Source: Trichoplax sp. H2 (Eukaryota; Placozoa; Uniplacotomia; Trichoplacea). From it: 64,000 bases of DNA. The DNA lies in assembly GCA_003344405.1 (NCBI GenBank), contig NOWV01000003.1:1240001-1304000 (forward strand), written 5' to 3'. Under the pieces are notes generated by a model. The model saw only the letters and a list, made by a program, of their open reading frames with translations. It had not been told where the DNA came from and ran no database searches. Of this stretch, positions 25,762-37,400 are shown one piece after another. Each line of letters starts with the position of its first letter. Positions within the stretch are counted from its first letter, which is position 1. The translations under genes were made by a program, and so were the position numbers.

Positions 25762-27438
25762 ATGGCTGCCATAATGAATAAGATAACAAATTTTATTCAC
25801 AGTTACTATATTTTATCACCTGATCAAGAATTAGACTTGCTACGAAATTTAGCTATTGGTATGTTCGGCCTTGGTGCTTGCACCTTACCTAGCCTAATGT
25901 TTCTGACAGCACCGTATGGAAGATATACTCGTGATGGCTTTGGATACACCATTAATGGCAAGCTAATGTGGTTTATACAGGAAATGCCTTCTCTTTTGAT
26001 ACCGATTATCATGCTATTTGAGGACGATGCCGACCAAATACATAACTTACCAAATCGCATCCTGCTAGGACAATTTTTACTTCATTATACTCAAAGGTTT
26101 GTAGTTTGTATCTGTAAAGGACGTACAAATATTACTATATGTATTTCACAGCATTTCTAAATGATTTACAATTACGCATTTTTATCTCTATACTGTACTT
26201 ACGTACTGTATAACAGAACATTAATTTTCCCTTTCCTGTTACGTGGAGGCAAGCCGACTCCGGCAATGGTTGGGCTTATGGCTACCTGCTTTTGCATTTA
26301 TAATGGTTATTTGCAAGGAAGATACTTAACAGCGTTTGCATTATACGATAGATCATGGCTAGCTGACCCAAGATTTATCATTGGTAGTTGTCTCTTTATT
26401 GCCGGTTTCTGTATTAATATTCACTCCGATCATATTTTGAGAAATTTAAGGAAACCGGGAGAAACGGGATATAAGATACCTAGAGGCAAGAAATGCTCAA
26501 CCTAATACTTGCATATTAACCGTAGCTCTTTCTATTATTGCATTTTTGAATGAATCTATAGGGCATTGTCAACTATTCGTCTAAGCTTCTTCTCCCGATC
26601 TCAGTACAGTACTGAATATGAAAGATTTATATATTCTTACAATAATATGTGTTATAAAAATAATATTTCGACTAAGAGAGACCTCATGCCCAATTCGTAT
26701 CTAGTGATTGCTATGCAGTATTTTTGTATGTATATGTTATACACTGAGATCAATATCTTTCTTATACCTACGTTATCTTTTGTGGGACTTAGGTGGCATG
26801 TTTGAATATGTATCAGGCGCCAATTTTTTTGGTGAAATGCTGGAATGGTTTGGTTTTTCCGTTGCCTGTTGGTCTTTACCAGCAGCTGCATTTGCGTTTT
26901 TCGCTGCCTCCAACATTGGACCTCGAGCTTACCATCATCACAGGTAACGCAATATATTAATCGTTGCTGTTGTTGGTAGCGATTATGCGATACCTCTACA
27001 ATGCCATTTGTAATAGTATCATGTAAAGAGCTTACGTTTTAGTGGCTATTTTTAGATCGTAATACCAATATAGATTATTATTTCCTTAATTTATAATATA
27101 ATTTATTTAGCTTACCATCGTTACTAGTGGCGATTATACGATATCTCTATACTGTACTGCCTAGAGGCCCTTAAGGGTCTCTAGTTAAGGGTCTCTAGTA
27201 CTGCCATTTATATTTATACAATGTAAAGAATTTATACCTTAGTCGCTATTTTTTACACCATTACAGATCATATTGTCTCCTTAACGTATTTTAGCATATT
27301 AGCAGACTTAAAGATTTTGAAACAAGTATCATTCCGTATTTATATTGAAGGATCTTTTTTTCATGATTCAGGTATTATCAAAAGAAATTTGACGATTACC
27401 CAAAAGAACGTAAAGCGATCATTCCCTTCATCTTTTAA
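25762..27438 (+). CDS. SRD5A1/SRD5A2: Steroid 5-alpha-reductase (3-oxo-5-alpha-steroid 4-dehydrogenase), 4 exons
   Basis: NADPH-dependent ER-membrane enzyme that reduces the delta-4 double bond of 3-oxo steroids. Exons 25762-26096, 26217-26485, 26793-26943 and 27372-27438 give 273 aa, close to the vertebrate enzymes (254-259 aa). The catalytic Glu lies in LMWFIQEMPS and the Tyr in LLGQFLLHYTQR, matching E57 and Y91 of human SRD5A2. NADPH-region motifs are present: INIHSDHILRNLRKPGE, GMFEYVSGANFFGEMLEW and RAYHHHRYYQKKF, and the protein ends RKAIIPFIF. Late motifs resemble SRD5A2 slightly more, but an invertebrate gene is best called a co-orthologue of both. Intron 2 uses a GC donor (AGAG/GCAAG at 26485/26486); it is required to join PRG to GMFEYV and no GT donor lies near. 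A pentamer array sits directly upstream. In the animal the substrate may not be a vertebrate-type hormone. Confidence 0.95.
27154..27205. mobile_element. 36-bp palindromic micro-insertion with 8-bp target-site duplication
   Basis: Direct duplications GTACTGCC at 27154-27161 and 27198-27205 flank a 36-bp insert. It begins TAGAGGCCCTTAA and ends TTAAGGGTCTCTA: 13-bp terminal inverted repeats with one mismatch. Only 10 bases (GGGTCTCTAG, itself a partial copy of the end) lie between them. It sits in SRD5A intron 3. An 8-bp duplication and TAGAG-type ends fit the hAT superfamily. A second, different copy occurs at 30520-30560. Confidence 0.6.
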
Positions 27439-28080
27439 TGCAGCATGGACTCTAGTTAAACATCCTGAAAGTAGATGTCGCTGTGGTACTGCGGTTGCGG
27501 TTATGCCAGAATTTTACGTACAGTATACAACATCTGCGAATTAAAGTTTAAGGATCTAATCATCTGGAAAGTTCGAATTTAACAAATTTAAGATATTATC
27601 CTTTAACTTAATTGATTCCGTTGAGTGCTCTAAATTCCATATCACATATGTTAAAATACCATAACTGCACCGTTTGCTACAATATTCTTAGTATAAGACG
27701 CTATCGTATAATGAAATATTATTGATACTATATTAATCAAACTACTGTCACAAAATATTAATACCTTAGCTATTCAATATCTTTCTTAATTTTTCGCTTA
27801 AATTTATGTAAATGTTTGCAATATCACTTGTACAATAAATCACAACAAAGACGAAATGAAATACACCATACATTTTATTAATTTAGTAGTAACCTTTAGG
27901 TAATATGAAATGATAAGTTTACGAAAAGTGAATAAACTCTATCATTAGTTAAAAAATAATTTAAAAATTAAAATTTTATCATACTACTTCTTACAACTCT
28001 TACTTTACCTCCACTTAGATGAAAAGTGTTCGTTCTAATATATTAAGGTATAGTTCACATAATCAAATTTGAAGGTAGAA
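27439..28080. other. Intergenic interval between convergent SRD5A and WDR92
   Basis: Very AT-rich, and should contain both 3' UTRs. Several AATAAA-like hexamers occur on both strands (for example AATAAA at 27835-27840). No coding seen. Confidence 0.5.
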
Positions 28081-30264
28081 TTATAAACGATTCAATTTAG
28101 AAACAATTAAAACACGTATAGTCTGATCAAAAGATGTACATATTGATAAGCCCTCTTTATCAGAGCTCCAATCAAGAGAATTTATTGGTTGTGTTGAAAT
28201 AGTGACATTTTGTTGAAGATTAACGGAGCCAATGTTTCCCATTTCTATGCCATTATTATCTTTAACGCAGCGTTGAGATGGATATGAACTAAAACCGAAG
28301 TTCAAGGGACATCGTTAGAAATCATTTGCGATGTTAAAATGGATTACTATTTATAGATTATTAAAGTTAGTTGCGCTCATTTTTCCAGAGCTACTAGTAA
28401 TATTGTATACTGTTCCGTGACTGTTACACTATAGTTATAAATAACGCGGATTATACAATTACTGTAGGGTTGTCATACGTAAGTACATACTATTTCCATA
28501 GGAATAGCGATCCACTTCCACCACCAGTTATAAAGATATCCCTATTTTGAGGTAAGTGTTTACCAAACCAAACAGTAGATTTATGCGCCTAATAATATAC
28601 GCATAGATATATTAGTTAGTAATAAAACATCCGTAGGAAGCATTACTTATTTAGTGAGGGTAATGAATTGCAGGACGTGCAGTAAATATAGAGTAAAATT
28701 TGTTATAAGGAATAACTGTATGTCGTATACAAAAATCCCATTTTCCACGCTTTAAACGTGCTGTAAGTAATAGCTACAGATATCATACTTTTTCTGATAA
28801 TCCAGCAAATCCTTTTTCTGGATGTTGAGTTCGTAAATCAAATACATGAAATTTAGATTCCAAAGTACAGGCAAGGAGCTTATTCATCATGATGTCTTTT
28901 CGATCAAACTCTATGTTACATATCTAGACAAGCATATTATATTCGCTAACATCAAGTCTTTGAATCGGTTAAGGAATAATAAAAAGGGCTTCAATTACAT
29001 ATAGTAGATATATTCAGTACGAATAGGTGCCATGTACTACCCAAACTTACCCCATTTTTTAGATTGTCTTCCCATCGAACAGACATGGTTCTTAAATCAA
29101 ATAGTTTAATATCTCCATTATCGTAACCAGCACAGACACACCTTTCTGATTCAGTGTATGCATTTCCGAAAGCTACTGTCCAACAATCTCTGTGATCTTC
29201 ACCTTCAGCTGGACTCATTGCCGCTACTGGCTTATCATGTTGACGAGTATCCCATACTTTAACACTCCCTAATATAAAAAAGCAAGAAGACGATTAAGAA
29301 GTTTACCTAAAGATAATTCTAATCTGAACAATTTTTATTCATACCATCGCGGCTGCCTGTCACAATTTCTGGAGCACCTTCCCCAATTCCCAGTCCTGCA
29401 CAGCCGTCGATACTGTTAATAATCTCCTTGTGCCCTTTCACGGAATATACTGGTGTATGCCAATTTTCTAGATCCCTAAGCAAGTCATTAGTGGAACTTA
29501 AATAACTTTGTACAATTTCGGAAAGTGTTCGCAAGTGGCTCAATTTCAAATTTTATGCCGTTACAATATTTTCTTGAGAAATCTAAGCACCTAAATGACA
29601 TACCATGTCTTTAGGTTTCCATTGAAGTCGCCTGTTGCTAGATGACGACTGCGCAAATTGGAAGCAGCAAACGTACCGCATTTGATTGAGGCATCTTTAT
29701 TCGTCTAGCGGTTAAAATTGTTAGTGGAACAACATTATTACGCTTGGGAATTTCACTGGCTTATTAGTGTTAAACAAGCATTAGTAATCTGTAAAAATAT
29801 TGATACACAAGCGTACACTAGACCGTGTTTTATTGTTGCTACTATATATTTTAATGTTTACCTTACTCGCATTTATATTTACTCGAAAAGCTATCACTAC
29901 CATAAAGTTAATTCGTAGTAACGTACAATAAAGCGGTAGCGTCGCTGGGCATTCGTAAATACCGACACCGGATATAATTACAGTATCAGTAAGCTTTAAG
30001 TTTGCGATGATCAAGTATGTAGATAAACAATAAATCTACGTATATAGGCGCATATAATATATATTTTAGCATCAATGACTATTCGATTACCTCTTTCAAG
30101 AGAACTAGATCACCTTTACTAATTTCGTAGATTTGCAAGGTACCATTTCCATTAGGTCTCGAGCCCATCACCACGAAACGAGCACTGGAAGGTATCCATT
30201 TTGCATCAAATAAAGTGTAATCCAGCCCCTTCTGCATATGGACAATAATCTGTGGTTTATCCAT
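28081..30264 (-). CDS. DNAAF10 (WDR92): WD-repeat protein WDR92 (dynein axonemal assembly factor 10), 7 exons
   Basis: Beta-propeller adaptor of the prefoldin-like/R2TP chaperone system, needed for cytoplasmic preassembly of axonemal dynein. Exons in coding order: 30091-30264, 29604-29704, 29345-29475, 29051-29268, 28789-28923, 28491-28588, 28081-28288. Phases agree and give 354 aa (human 357). Family signatures include [20 protein letters not shown] near the N-terminus, [86 protein letters not shown] and [10 protein letters not shown], with the C-terminus [11 protein letters not shown]. The start ATG is the family start (MDKPQ). It is divergent from mL64 and convergent with SRD5A. Presence of this factor fits an animal with motile cilia. 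Confidence 0.96.
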
Positions 30265-30437
30265 GGCTTACTAGTAGCACAGTCGGAGGTGACTCCGTAG
30301 TCCAGGAATTAAATAAACTGCTTTACTTGCTGTAGGCCTAACTTGTAGTCTTGTACCGTGTCTAGATTTTTAACGTCTTAATCGCAGTACAGTATGATTT
30401 TCAAACCAGTTGTAAATTATAACTTGCACGCTTCATA

Positions 30438-30748
30438 AATGTACAGTATACAGTAACTGAACAGTACAGTACAGTAATGACGAACCCTCAACTCAAGCTC
30501 TTTTTACCTCCATGGTAACGTTACAGCTAGAGGCCCTAGACTAGAGTCTCTAGTTACAGCCATACAAATGAAGTTCTGTACAGTACAGTACTTTTTTGGA
30601 TGTGTACAGTACAGTACACTGTCCTGTATTCACTGTACAGTACAGTAAATAGTACTGTACTATAATATTGTACTGTACAGTACAGTACTGTACTGTACTG
30701 TAGATCAGCGCAGCACGCTAAAGGCTGCAGTCTGCAGTCTGCAGATCA
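30438..30748. repeat. TGTAC/GTACA pentamer array, cluster 2
   Basis: Interrupted runs of GTACA and TGTAC in both orientations, densest at 30575-30703, ending at a CGCAGCAC motif (30709-30716) that is also found beside clusters 1 and 3. Tandem CTGCAGT units follow directly. Self-complementary tracts could form hairpins. Confidence 0.8.
30520..30560. mobile_element. 25-bp palindromic micro-insertion with 8-bp target-site duplication
   Basis: GTTACAGC at 30520-30527 and again at 30553-30560 flanks a 25-bp insert (30528-30552). The insert begins TAGAGGCCCTAG and ends CTAGAGTCTCTA: two 12-bp inverted repeats (two mismatches) separated by one base. Ends and duplication length match the 36-bp insertion at 27162-27197, but the flanking octamer differs, as expected for independent insertions. 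Confidence 0.6.
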
Positions 30749-30946
30749 GTATGAAAGCATGTAGCTGCACTTGCAACTAATTTATAACATATTATTTTAT
30801 TTTATTTTGTTCGAAGATAGATAGTACACAATATCATAAATTTTATAGTATACCACTACTGTACTTCATTGCACTACTTACAGTAGCTTACTAGTTCATT
30901 AATTAATCATATTAAACTAATTGAAGGCATTGCAGGCAAGAGAACA

Positions 30947-31767
30947 ATGTACGGTATATTTGCAAGTTTTCGGCGAGGATCGCAGTTGGAGAATATTACT
31001 CTTCATGCAAGAGATCTTTCATCCAAAATATCTCCATCTATTGCTAGAATTCTGAAAGATGCCAAAAGAACTAATAATGGCAGAAAGCATCCAAAGATTA
31101 GCACTCTTCAGTTAGCTAGAACAAAGAGAAAATTTATACAACAAGGTAAGGAATGGCCTCAAGAACCCTTGCCTCCACTTAATTTAAAGCCTTATCGCAA
31201 AGGTCACAAATGGGAGGAAGCTAAAGCTGCAAGGTAAGAGTGTGTACTGTATTTCGAGGTTGTTACCGTTTCTTATTCTCCAAATTCTGTGCAGTACGAT
31301 TGGTATATCGCTATAAGTACTGCAGAACAAACTTCTACTAAAATTAAACTCTCAAGAGCAGCGAATTCTTAGTCACAATATAATTTACATGCGCATATTG
31401 TACAGTAATTATTTAAACTACTAATACTGTAGGTGAGTAAGCTCGGAGAAATTCTACCTTCAGTACCTTTTAGATAAGGAAGTTCTTTGCGAACTGTCAC
31501 TGCGACTTTGCAACACTAATCGACACCTTTGTTATGTCTTCTATCAGAAAAGTGACTATAGCTGAAAACATGGCTAAAATGCCTCAAATGATTGCAGAAT
31601 ACCGCGAACAGGTCAGGGAGAGGAGAGAAAAATATAGAAAGAGAAAAGATGCTGCTAAGAAAGATCCGAATCAACCCGAATATGTTCAATATTTGCTAGC
31701 AAAGGGTGTCAGATTAGCAGATATCGCTGTTAAACTTGGTACCCAAAATAAAAAAGCTAAGATTTAA
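30947..31767 (+). CDS. GADD45GIP1 (MRPL59): Mitochondrial ribosomal protein mL64 (GADD45GIP1/CRIF1), 2 exons
   Basis: Component of the mitochondrial large ribosomal subunit near the exit tunnel; in vertebrates it also has reported nuclear partners. Exons 30947-31233 and 31548-31767, joined by a split Arg codon (AG/A), give 168 aa. The second exon carries the family signature IAENMAKMPQMIAEYREQ followed by a highly basic, probably helical region (RRKYRKRK-type, ending QNKKAKI). The first exon is basic, with a possible mitochondrial targeting start (MYGIFASFRRGSQ) and a Pro/Trp patch (EWPQEPLPPLNLKPYRKG) comparable to the N-terminal linker of the family. Human CRIF1 is longer (222 aa), so the C-terminal tail is shorter here. 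The match rests on the second exon. Confidence 0.82.
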
Positions 31768-33506
31768 TGTTGAAATTAGGCGTTACAGTAAAATAAGTTT
31801 TATTGGTTACAACTGAAACATCTCTACTGGTCTTACAAACAGAATTTTTACAACGTTATAACAACAATTATAGGATCAAAGATTGTCAATCTAATATTAT
31901 TTTACAATGTAGAAGAACTAATGTTTCTGACTTTGACAGTGTTATAGATGTTCTAGGTAACACCCGTTTTTACTTACTGATCTGCACTGCTTAATACGCA
32001 GAAGCTACTGTGTTATCTATCCGCGGCTACAACTGATTTACCATTCGTTCGTACTGCTGGTCTGCATGTAATACTACAAGTACTCGTAATTACTGATAAT
32101 AATATTACAAATTTTGATACTAATACGAGATATCATGATTTTAGGTTAGTATTTTATAACTTGAACTCAGATTGCGCCCTGTATCTACTTCTAAACACAG
32201 TACAGTACGTCACAGTAATACTGTCGTATACCTTATCTATCTCAGCAGTGTGCTGCTGACATGATGTTTTGATACATAACTGTGATCTACTGTCAGCTTG
32301 AACAAGGAAGTTAGCAAAATTAATCTGATTTATTTTAGGATTACCTCTTCGCATTATATAGTATATATATATTCGCGTGCTCAATCCTTCACGGTATTAC
32401 GTCGAAACTGTAAGCTAATAACGTGATATGACTGCATCGTGGAGATTGCACTGAAAATGGTTAATAAATTATATTCACAATCAAGACTAATGTTACCTGG
32501 TAAGCGACAACATTCATGAATTCCTCCTCATTTAAGTAGTAAATAGGCGTATTCATTGATTCAATACGCAAACTTTACTCCACATACAGTATATCAAATC
32601 ATTATGTTACATTGGGATTGCATCCCACATAGTAGGAATACAATTTACGAATAAGTTTTATTGAAACAAATAGATTAAGCAACTAATACTGATCTATGGT
32701 TGCATGATTCGCTGTTAGTTTACTATTAACTGAATTTTAAAATTTGACTCCAATATTGGCACTTTTAGTGCTTCGATACGGTATATGAGTAATATGATTA
32801 ATATGAGATGATTTATTGAGTTTCTTTTAGGGAGGGTAAATAAGTTCAGTACAGTACTCAGATGACTCACCTAGGCTTCTATAATTTGACAAGCATTCGA
32901 TGCAGATTAGGCAAAATGAATGATTGATTTCATAGTAAAATTATATAAATACGTAAAGGTATAGACTGTAATGCTGTATGCTCAGTTAGGGAAATTGTGA
33001 GTCAGTGATATAAACATACAGTATACTGTTATACTGTACAATTGCCGTCAAGTAAATGCACAGTACTGTACAGTACAAGCACACCTACTGTAGACTGTAG
33101 AGTGGATAACAGCAACCACATGCTTAACATCAACATTAAGGTTAGCTTAATGTACTGTACGTATTAAAGGGAGTACCGTACTGCTGTGATGAGTACTAAT
33201 AATTTAATGCATGCTGCATTTCTGAAAAAAGTCAGATACTGTGACAACACACAACAATATTTTGAAAAAATGTTTACCAGCTCCAAAACTGGTACCGAAC
33301 TGTAGTAAAAATAAAAATTTTGGCCATTGAAAGATACAACATCCTAGTTATACCGTATACATTACTCAGTTTTGAAGAAAGCTAATACAGTATTGTACAA
33401 TGTACGGTACAGCCAACGCAGATTGTGCTGCGTACAGTACAGTATATCACTTTTAGAAACAAAAGTGAGGGTACGGTAGACCGGATAGTACGGTAATACT
33501 GTAGAC

Positions 33507-33545
33507 CAGTGGTTCTTAACCCTTACCGATGCGTCACCCACCACA
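33507..33545 (+). mobile_element. hAT-like transposon terminus (single end)
   Basis: CAGTGGTTCTTAACCC at 33507-33522, followed by a sequence containing GCGTCACCCACCAC, closely resembles the CAGTGGTTCTCAACC-type ends and sub-terminal 'ACCCAC' of widespread hAT (Charlie-type) elements. The matching opposite end was not found nearby, so this is a solo end or a decayed copy. Confidence 0.5.
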
Positions 33546-33699
33546 GCAATAGTCATAAAAGCGTAATGTAGTAACTACATTATATACTATCACTAGTGTA
33601 ATACCTGTACGATATCAGATATACTCGTATAATTCGCAGGTTGATATGGCATATAGCTTATGACTCAGTCTAACTTCGCTATCAAGTTATCCGTTTGAT

Positions 33700-34066
33700 A
33701 TGCTGTACATACTGTATAGTGTACAGTGCAGTACTGTAAAATACGGTACTGTACTGTATAAAATTTATTTATTATACAGTACTGTACATGTACAGTACAG
33801 TACTACATCTCAAAGCATTTTAGGTCCACAATTTAATGTTTGCATCAGAGTCTGTATGCCTTCCATTCTCCATTCTGGTACGCATGTCCCCTCTGCAAGA
33901 AGACTGGTAGTTGCGTAATACGCACTGATAGTACATGCCGACATGGTACTGTACAGTACGCTGTACAGTACAATACACTGTAAAGATACTGTACAGTACT
34001 GTACAGTACAGTACAATACTGTAGTGTCCAGTGTGTAGTACTGTACTGTACTGTACTACAGTACTC
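33700..34066. repeat. TGTAC/GTACA pentamer array, cluster 3
   Basis: Two dense blocks (about 33705-33803 and 33944-34064) of TGTAC and GTACA in alternating orientation enclose about 140 bp of non-repetitive sequence. Related pentamers continue to 34150 and occur at 33060-33080. The reverse complement of the CGCAGCACAAT motif lies at 33422-33432. Confidence 0.8.
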
Positions 34067-34492
34067 GAACAAGTTGAGCTCTGCAGACTCCTAACTTCTG
34101 CAGTAAAAACTGTAATAAAATACAGTAGTTATAGTGTACAGTATACAGTATTGATTTGATTCACAGTAATTTGACGATCTTGAAGTTGCACGAAAATAAT
34201 AATAGTATCGGATAATAGCTTAGTCCGATCTAATGAAATGGATTAAAATGTTAAATAATTAATACACTAGCATTGACAGCCTGTAAATACTCAATCTACA
34301 TTAGAATTCAACTAAGAGCAGTTTTATTTACATTTTATCGTGGATTCATTAACTGTAGAGTGTACAGTATATGTAAGTGCATATTACACCATTGTTATTA
34401 TTATTAATTACCGTACATTAGGATATGCAGTTAAGTGAATTTCATTGCCAATAGTATTTCATTATCGGGCTGCTTTCACTTATTTGTAAAAC

Positions 34493-37400
34493 ATGGCTTT
34501 ACCTCTGGCCAAGTACAAGCGTATTATAAGTGTTATCAAAAATTCAACATCACGCGAATGTCTGACAGACATTTTAAAGCTGTACCCTGGGTAAGTACAT
34601 TGCTAAATTTAAAGTTTCTAACCAAGTACAAATTGTTCCAGTATGATCATAACAATTGCCATGTAATAGGTGCTAAAAGGAGTTACTGCATTTGGTTTAC
34701 TGTATTATTTACATTTACATTGCCATCGTAAGAAATTTATCAATTCTAGATTAAGATTAGACTAATATTATGTAATCATACTGTACAATGCACTGTGCAG
34801 AATGCATATATTAATGTGATATGTAGCTATTTATTAAGTTTAATAACGATATAATTAACGACTGCATAAAAGCTTGCAATACTTGACACAAAGGTTTAAC
34901 TACAGCACATACAATATAATACCATGTTTGTAATATAGCAATTAAGAAATAACTGATGTTAACACAGAACTACTATATTCTTTCTTTCTATTTAAATGTT
35001 CGTTCTAATAATTAACATACTTACGTATACTGTAGTTTGATGTAGTATCCCTGTACTAGTACCGTACAGTACAATGTGTTAATAAATAAATGGCTTAAAA
35101 TTAAATTTAAATTTTAAGATCTAAATTTAAGGTTGAATAGATTTTATTCACTGACATAAGTCTTAACATTATGATTTCGAATCATCTGAATTGTGCTTTA
35201 TTTTTTAACAGAGTAACATACAACACTTTGGTTAGTATTTACTCGCAAGAATACCAGGTAATCTAATGTACAATAGCTAATGTCCATTTTGCAAGAGATA
35301 CTTTGATTACAAAATTTTTATCTAATACAATTTCTAAACAATGTAAAATCTGAGACTATACGCATTTAGAAAATAATTTATTTGCGTAACATTACGTCAT
35401 TGCTTTTATTAGCCAACTTTGTAAACTCAGCATATTATCAGTGTGCACTACTTCAGATACAAAATGCTAGCTAAATACCGTACATAAACATTCCTTTTGA
35501 TTCATAAGTGACCTATTGGTATAATGCATATGATTTTTAAAGTTTATAGTTTAAACTTCGTAGACATACAGTACGAGTGTAATGTGTAATTGTCAAAGTT
35601 AAAGCACAATTACTTTATGTAAATTACGGCATAAGCACCCTATTCACAAAGGAAGTGGTGCTATACATACGATTATTACTCAAAGTATTTTATCTATCTA
35701 TTTTCGCACTACACGTACAAAGTATTTAAGAAAATTTGTGATAGCAAAATAGCCACATCTAAATATAGCACGTAATACTGCACATTGCTTCTACTACTTC
35801 AGCAGCATTTTATTTTGTTACTTTGCTGAGCAAATGAGCATCATATATTATGTCGTTCATGCTAATTAAGTATTTACGGTAGTGAATATGACCTGGCTTT
35901 GCTATATTTTTTGTAATGTAAGGGTCAACAGTTGACTATAGTACAATATATGGTATACAGTGGATAATAGTTATCTAATTTACACTGGGAAAAATTCGTG
36001 TACAACTTTATCCAATATATTGTGTATACTACATACCTGTTCTTACTATGTCATCAAATATTGAGATATTTCGTTGTTACATCGGATATGTATAATTTGA
36101 GAGTATAATAATAATTATGTAGCATAACATAGAGAATGGCCAGTGTACTAGATTGATGTAAATATTCAAATTTAAAAATATAGTTAGCATTTATCAGTGG
36201 TTATTATTGTATATGTATATTTAATATTTAATTAGCACTGCAAAAACAGTAATCTACTTTTAATTATGAAAATTTTCTGCAAATCCCCTGGTATACCCTT
36301 GATAGAAGAAAATTAAGAAAGAATTTCATCGCCATCATTCTCCGGACATGATGGAACGTTATTACCAGCGGTTTGTAAATTATATAGATGATGCAAATAA
36401 TTAAGTTGAATTCACTATTTATCAGTATACTCGTACTAATCATCCCTTTTATTTAGCATTTAATAGTAAATTATTTAATGTCTTTTATCGAAACATTAAT
36501 ATGACATATATCAAGCTTGTTAATTACCCCTTGTCTTTCGCAGGTATTTAACGCTAAGTAATCAAGATTTCCAAGAATCAATCTTACAACTTATAGCTAA
36601 TGAGGTTATTTCTTGATAAATTTATGACAACAAACGATTTAATTAAAAATTTACAAGGTATTTTGTCTGTGCATATTGTAGGTAGATCTATCAGCTTTCC
36701 TCTTAGCTCGCATTGTAGTAGAAAGGCATTTGGCACATTTACATCATAATGGAAATAGTCGTAAGTTTATGACACAAAAAGGTACTATTCTAATAGCTAT
36801 TAATCGATTAAAAACAAATGTTTTGTGATGGTAAAGCACCACGAACTACCATCAGCAATGCTATGAAGGACATTACGTTACTGCAAAATGACAGACTCGC
36901 AAGGGAAGTTGAGCAGGTACGTTTCCATAAATCGAATTCAATCATATCTCCACCGCTGGTTTCGTAAATTTTTAGGTAATAAGATCATACTTAAAAAATC
37001 TTTGTAATGAATTAGTGTATACTGAACGATGCAAATTACGGGCCTCTAATTGAGAATGTGAAGCAGTATCCTACTTCTAAGCCTTCATTTAAAAATATAT
37101 TATCTACGTTACGCCGTTATTTCAATCTTTAAAACCTTACTAATAGTTCTACTGGTCTTGAATATGAATATATTCTACGAGAAAAGCTAAATAACTTGAC
37201 GTTGGCCTTTCTTGGTACTGAAGTGTATACATAGCAGTAAAACTACGATAGCTAAATTGGGAAATTATATTTTCACCAAATAACGAGTTTAGTGATATTC
37301 AAACTGGCAAATCGAAATTTAGTAAATATATTCTTATAGTTTTTATGAAATCATTCTTCAGATGAAAATGATATGAGATTACAAGGATATGATAAGACAC

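Larger units (their letters stand above)
30265..30946. promoter_or_regulatory. Shared divergent promoter interval of WDR92 and mL64
   Basis: Head-to-head start codons are 682 bp apart, so both promoters must lie here. The interval is filled largely by a pentamer TGTAC array (30438-30710), a palindromic micro-insertion (30520-30560) and three tandem CTGCAGT-like units (30725-30744). No TATA box was assigned. A CAG/G just before the mL64 ATG (near 30934) could be an acceptor of a 5' UTR intron. Confidence 0.5.
31768..34492. other. Repeat-rich intergenic interval between mL64 and CDIN1
   Basis: No gene recognised. It holds isolated and clustered TGTAC-type pentamers (from about 32196, dense at 33700-34066) and a hAT-like terminal sequence at 33507. 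ORFs here (31803-31994, 32154-32384, 33362-33556, 33700-34072) are repeat-derived or lack motifs. The CDIN1 promoter must lie in the right part. Confidence 0.5.

Noticed and set aside
33700-34072. Overlapping ORFs on both strands over the third pentamer array
   Set aside because: Low-complexity repeat translation, with no conserved protein features.
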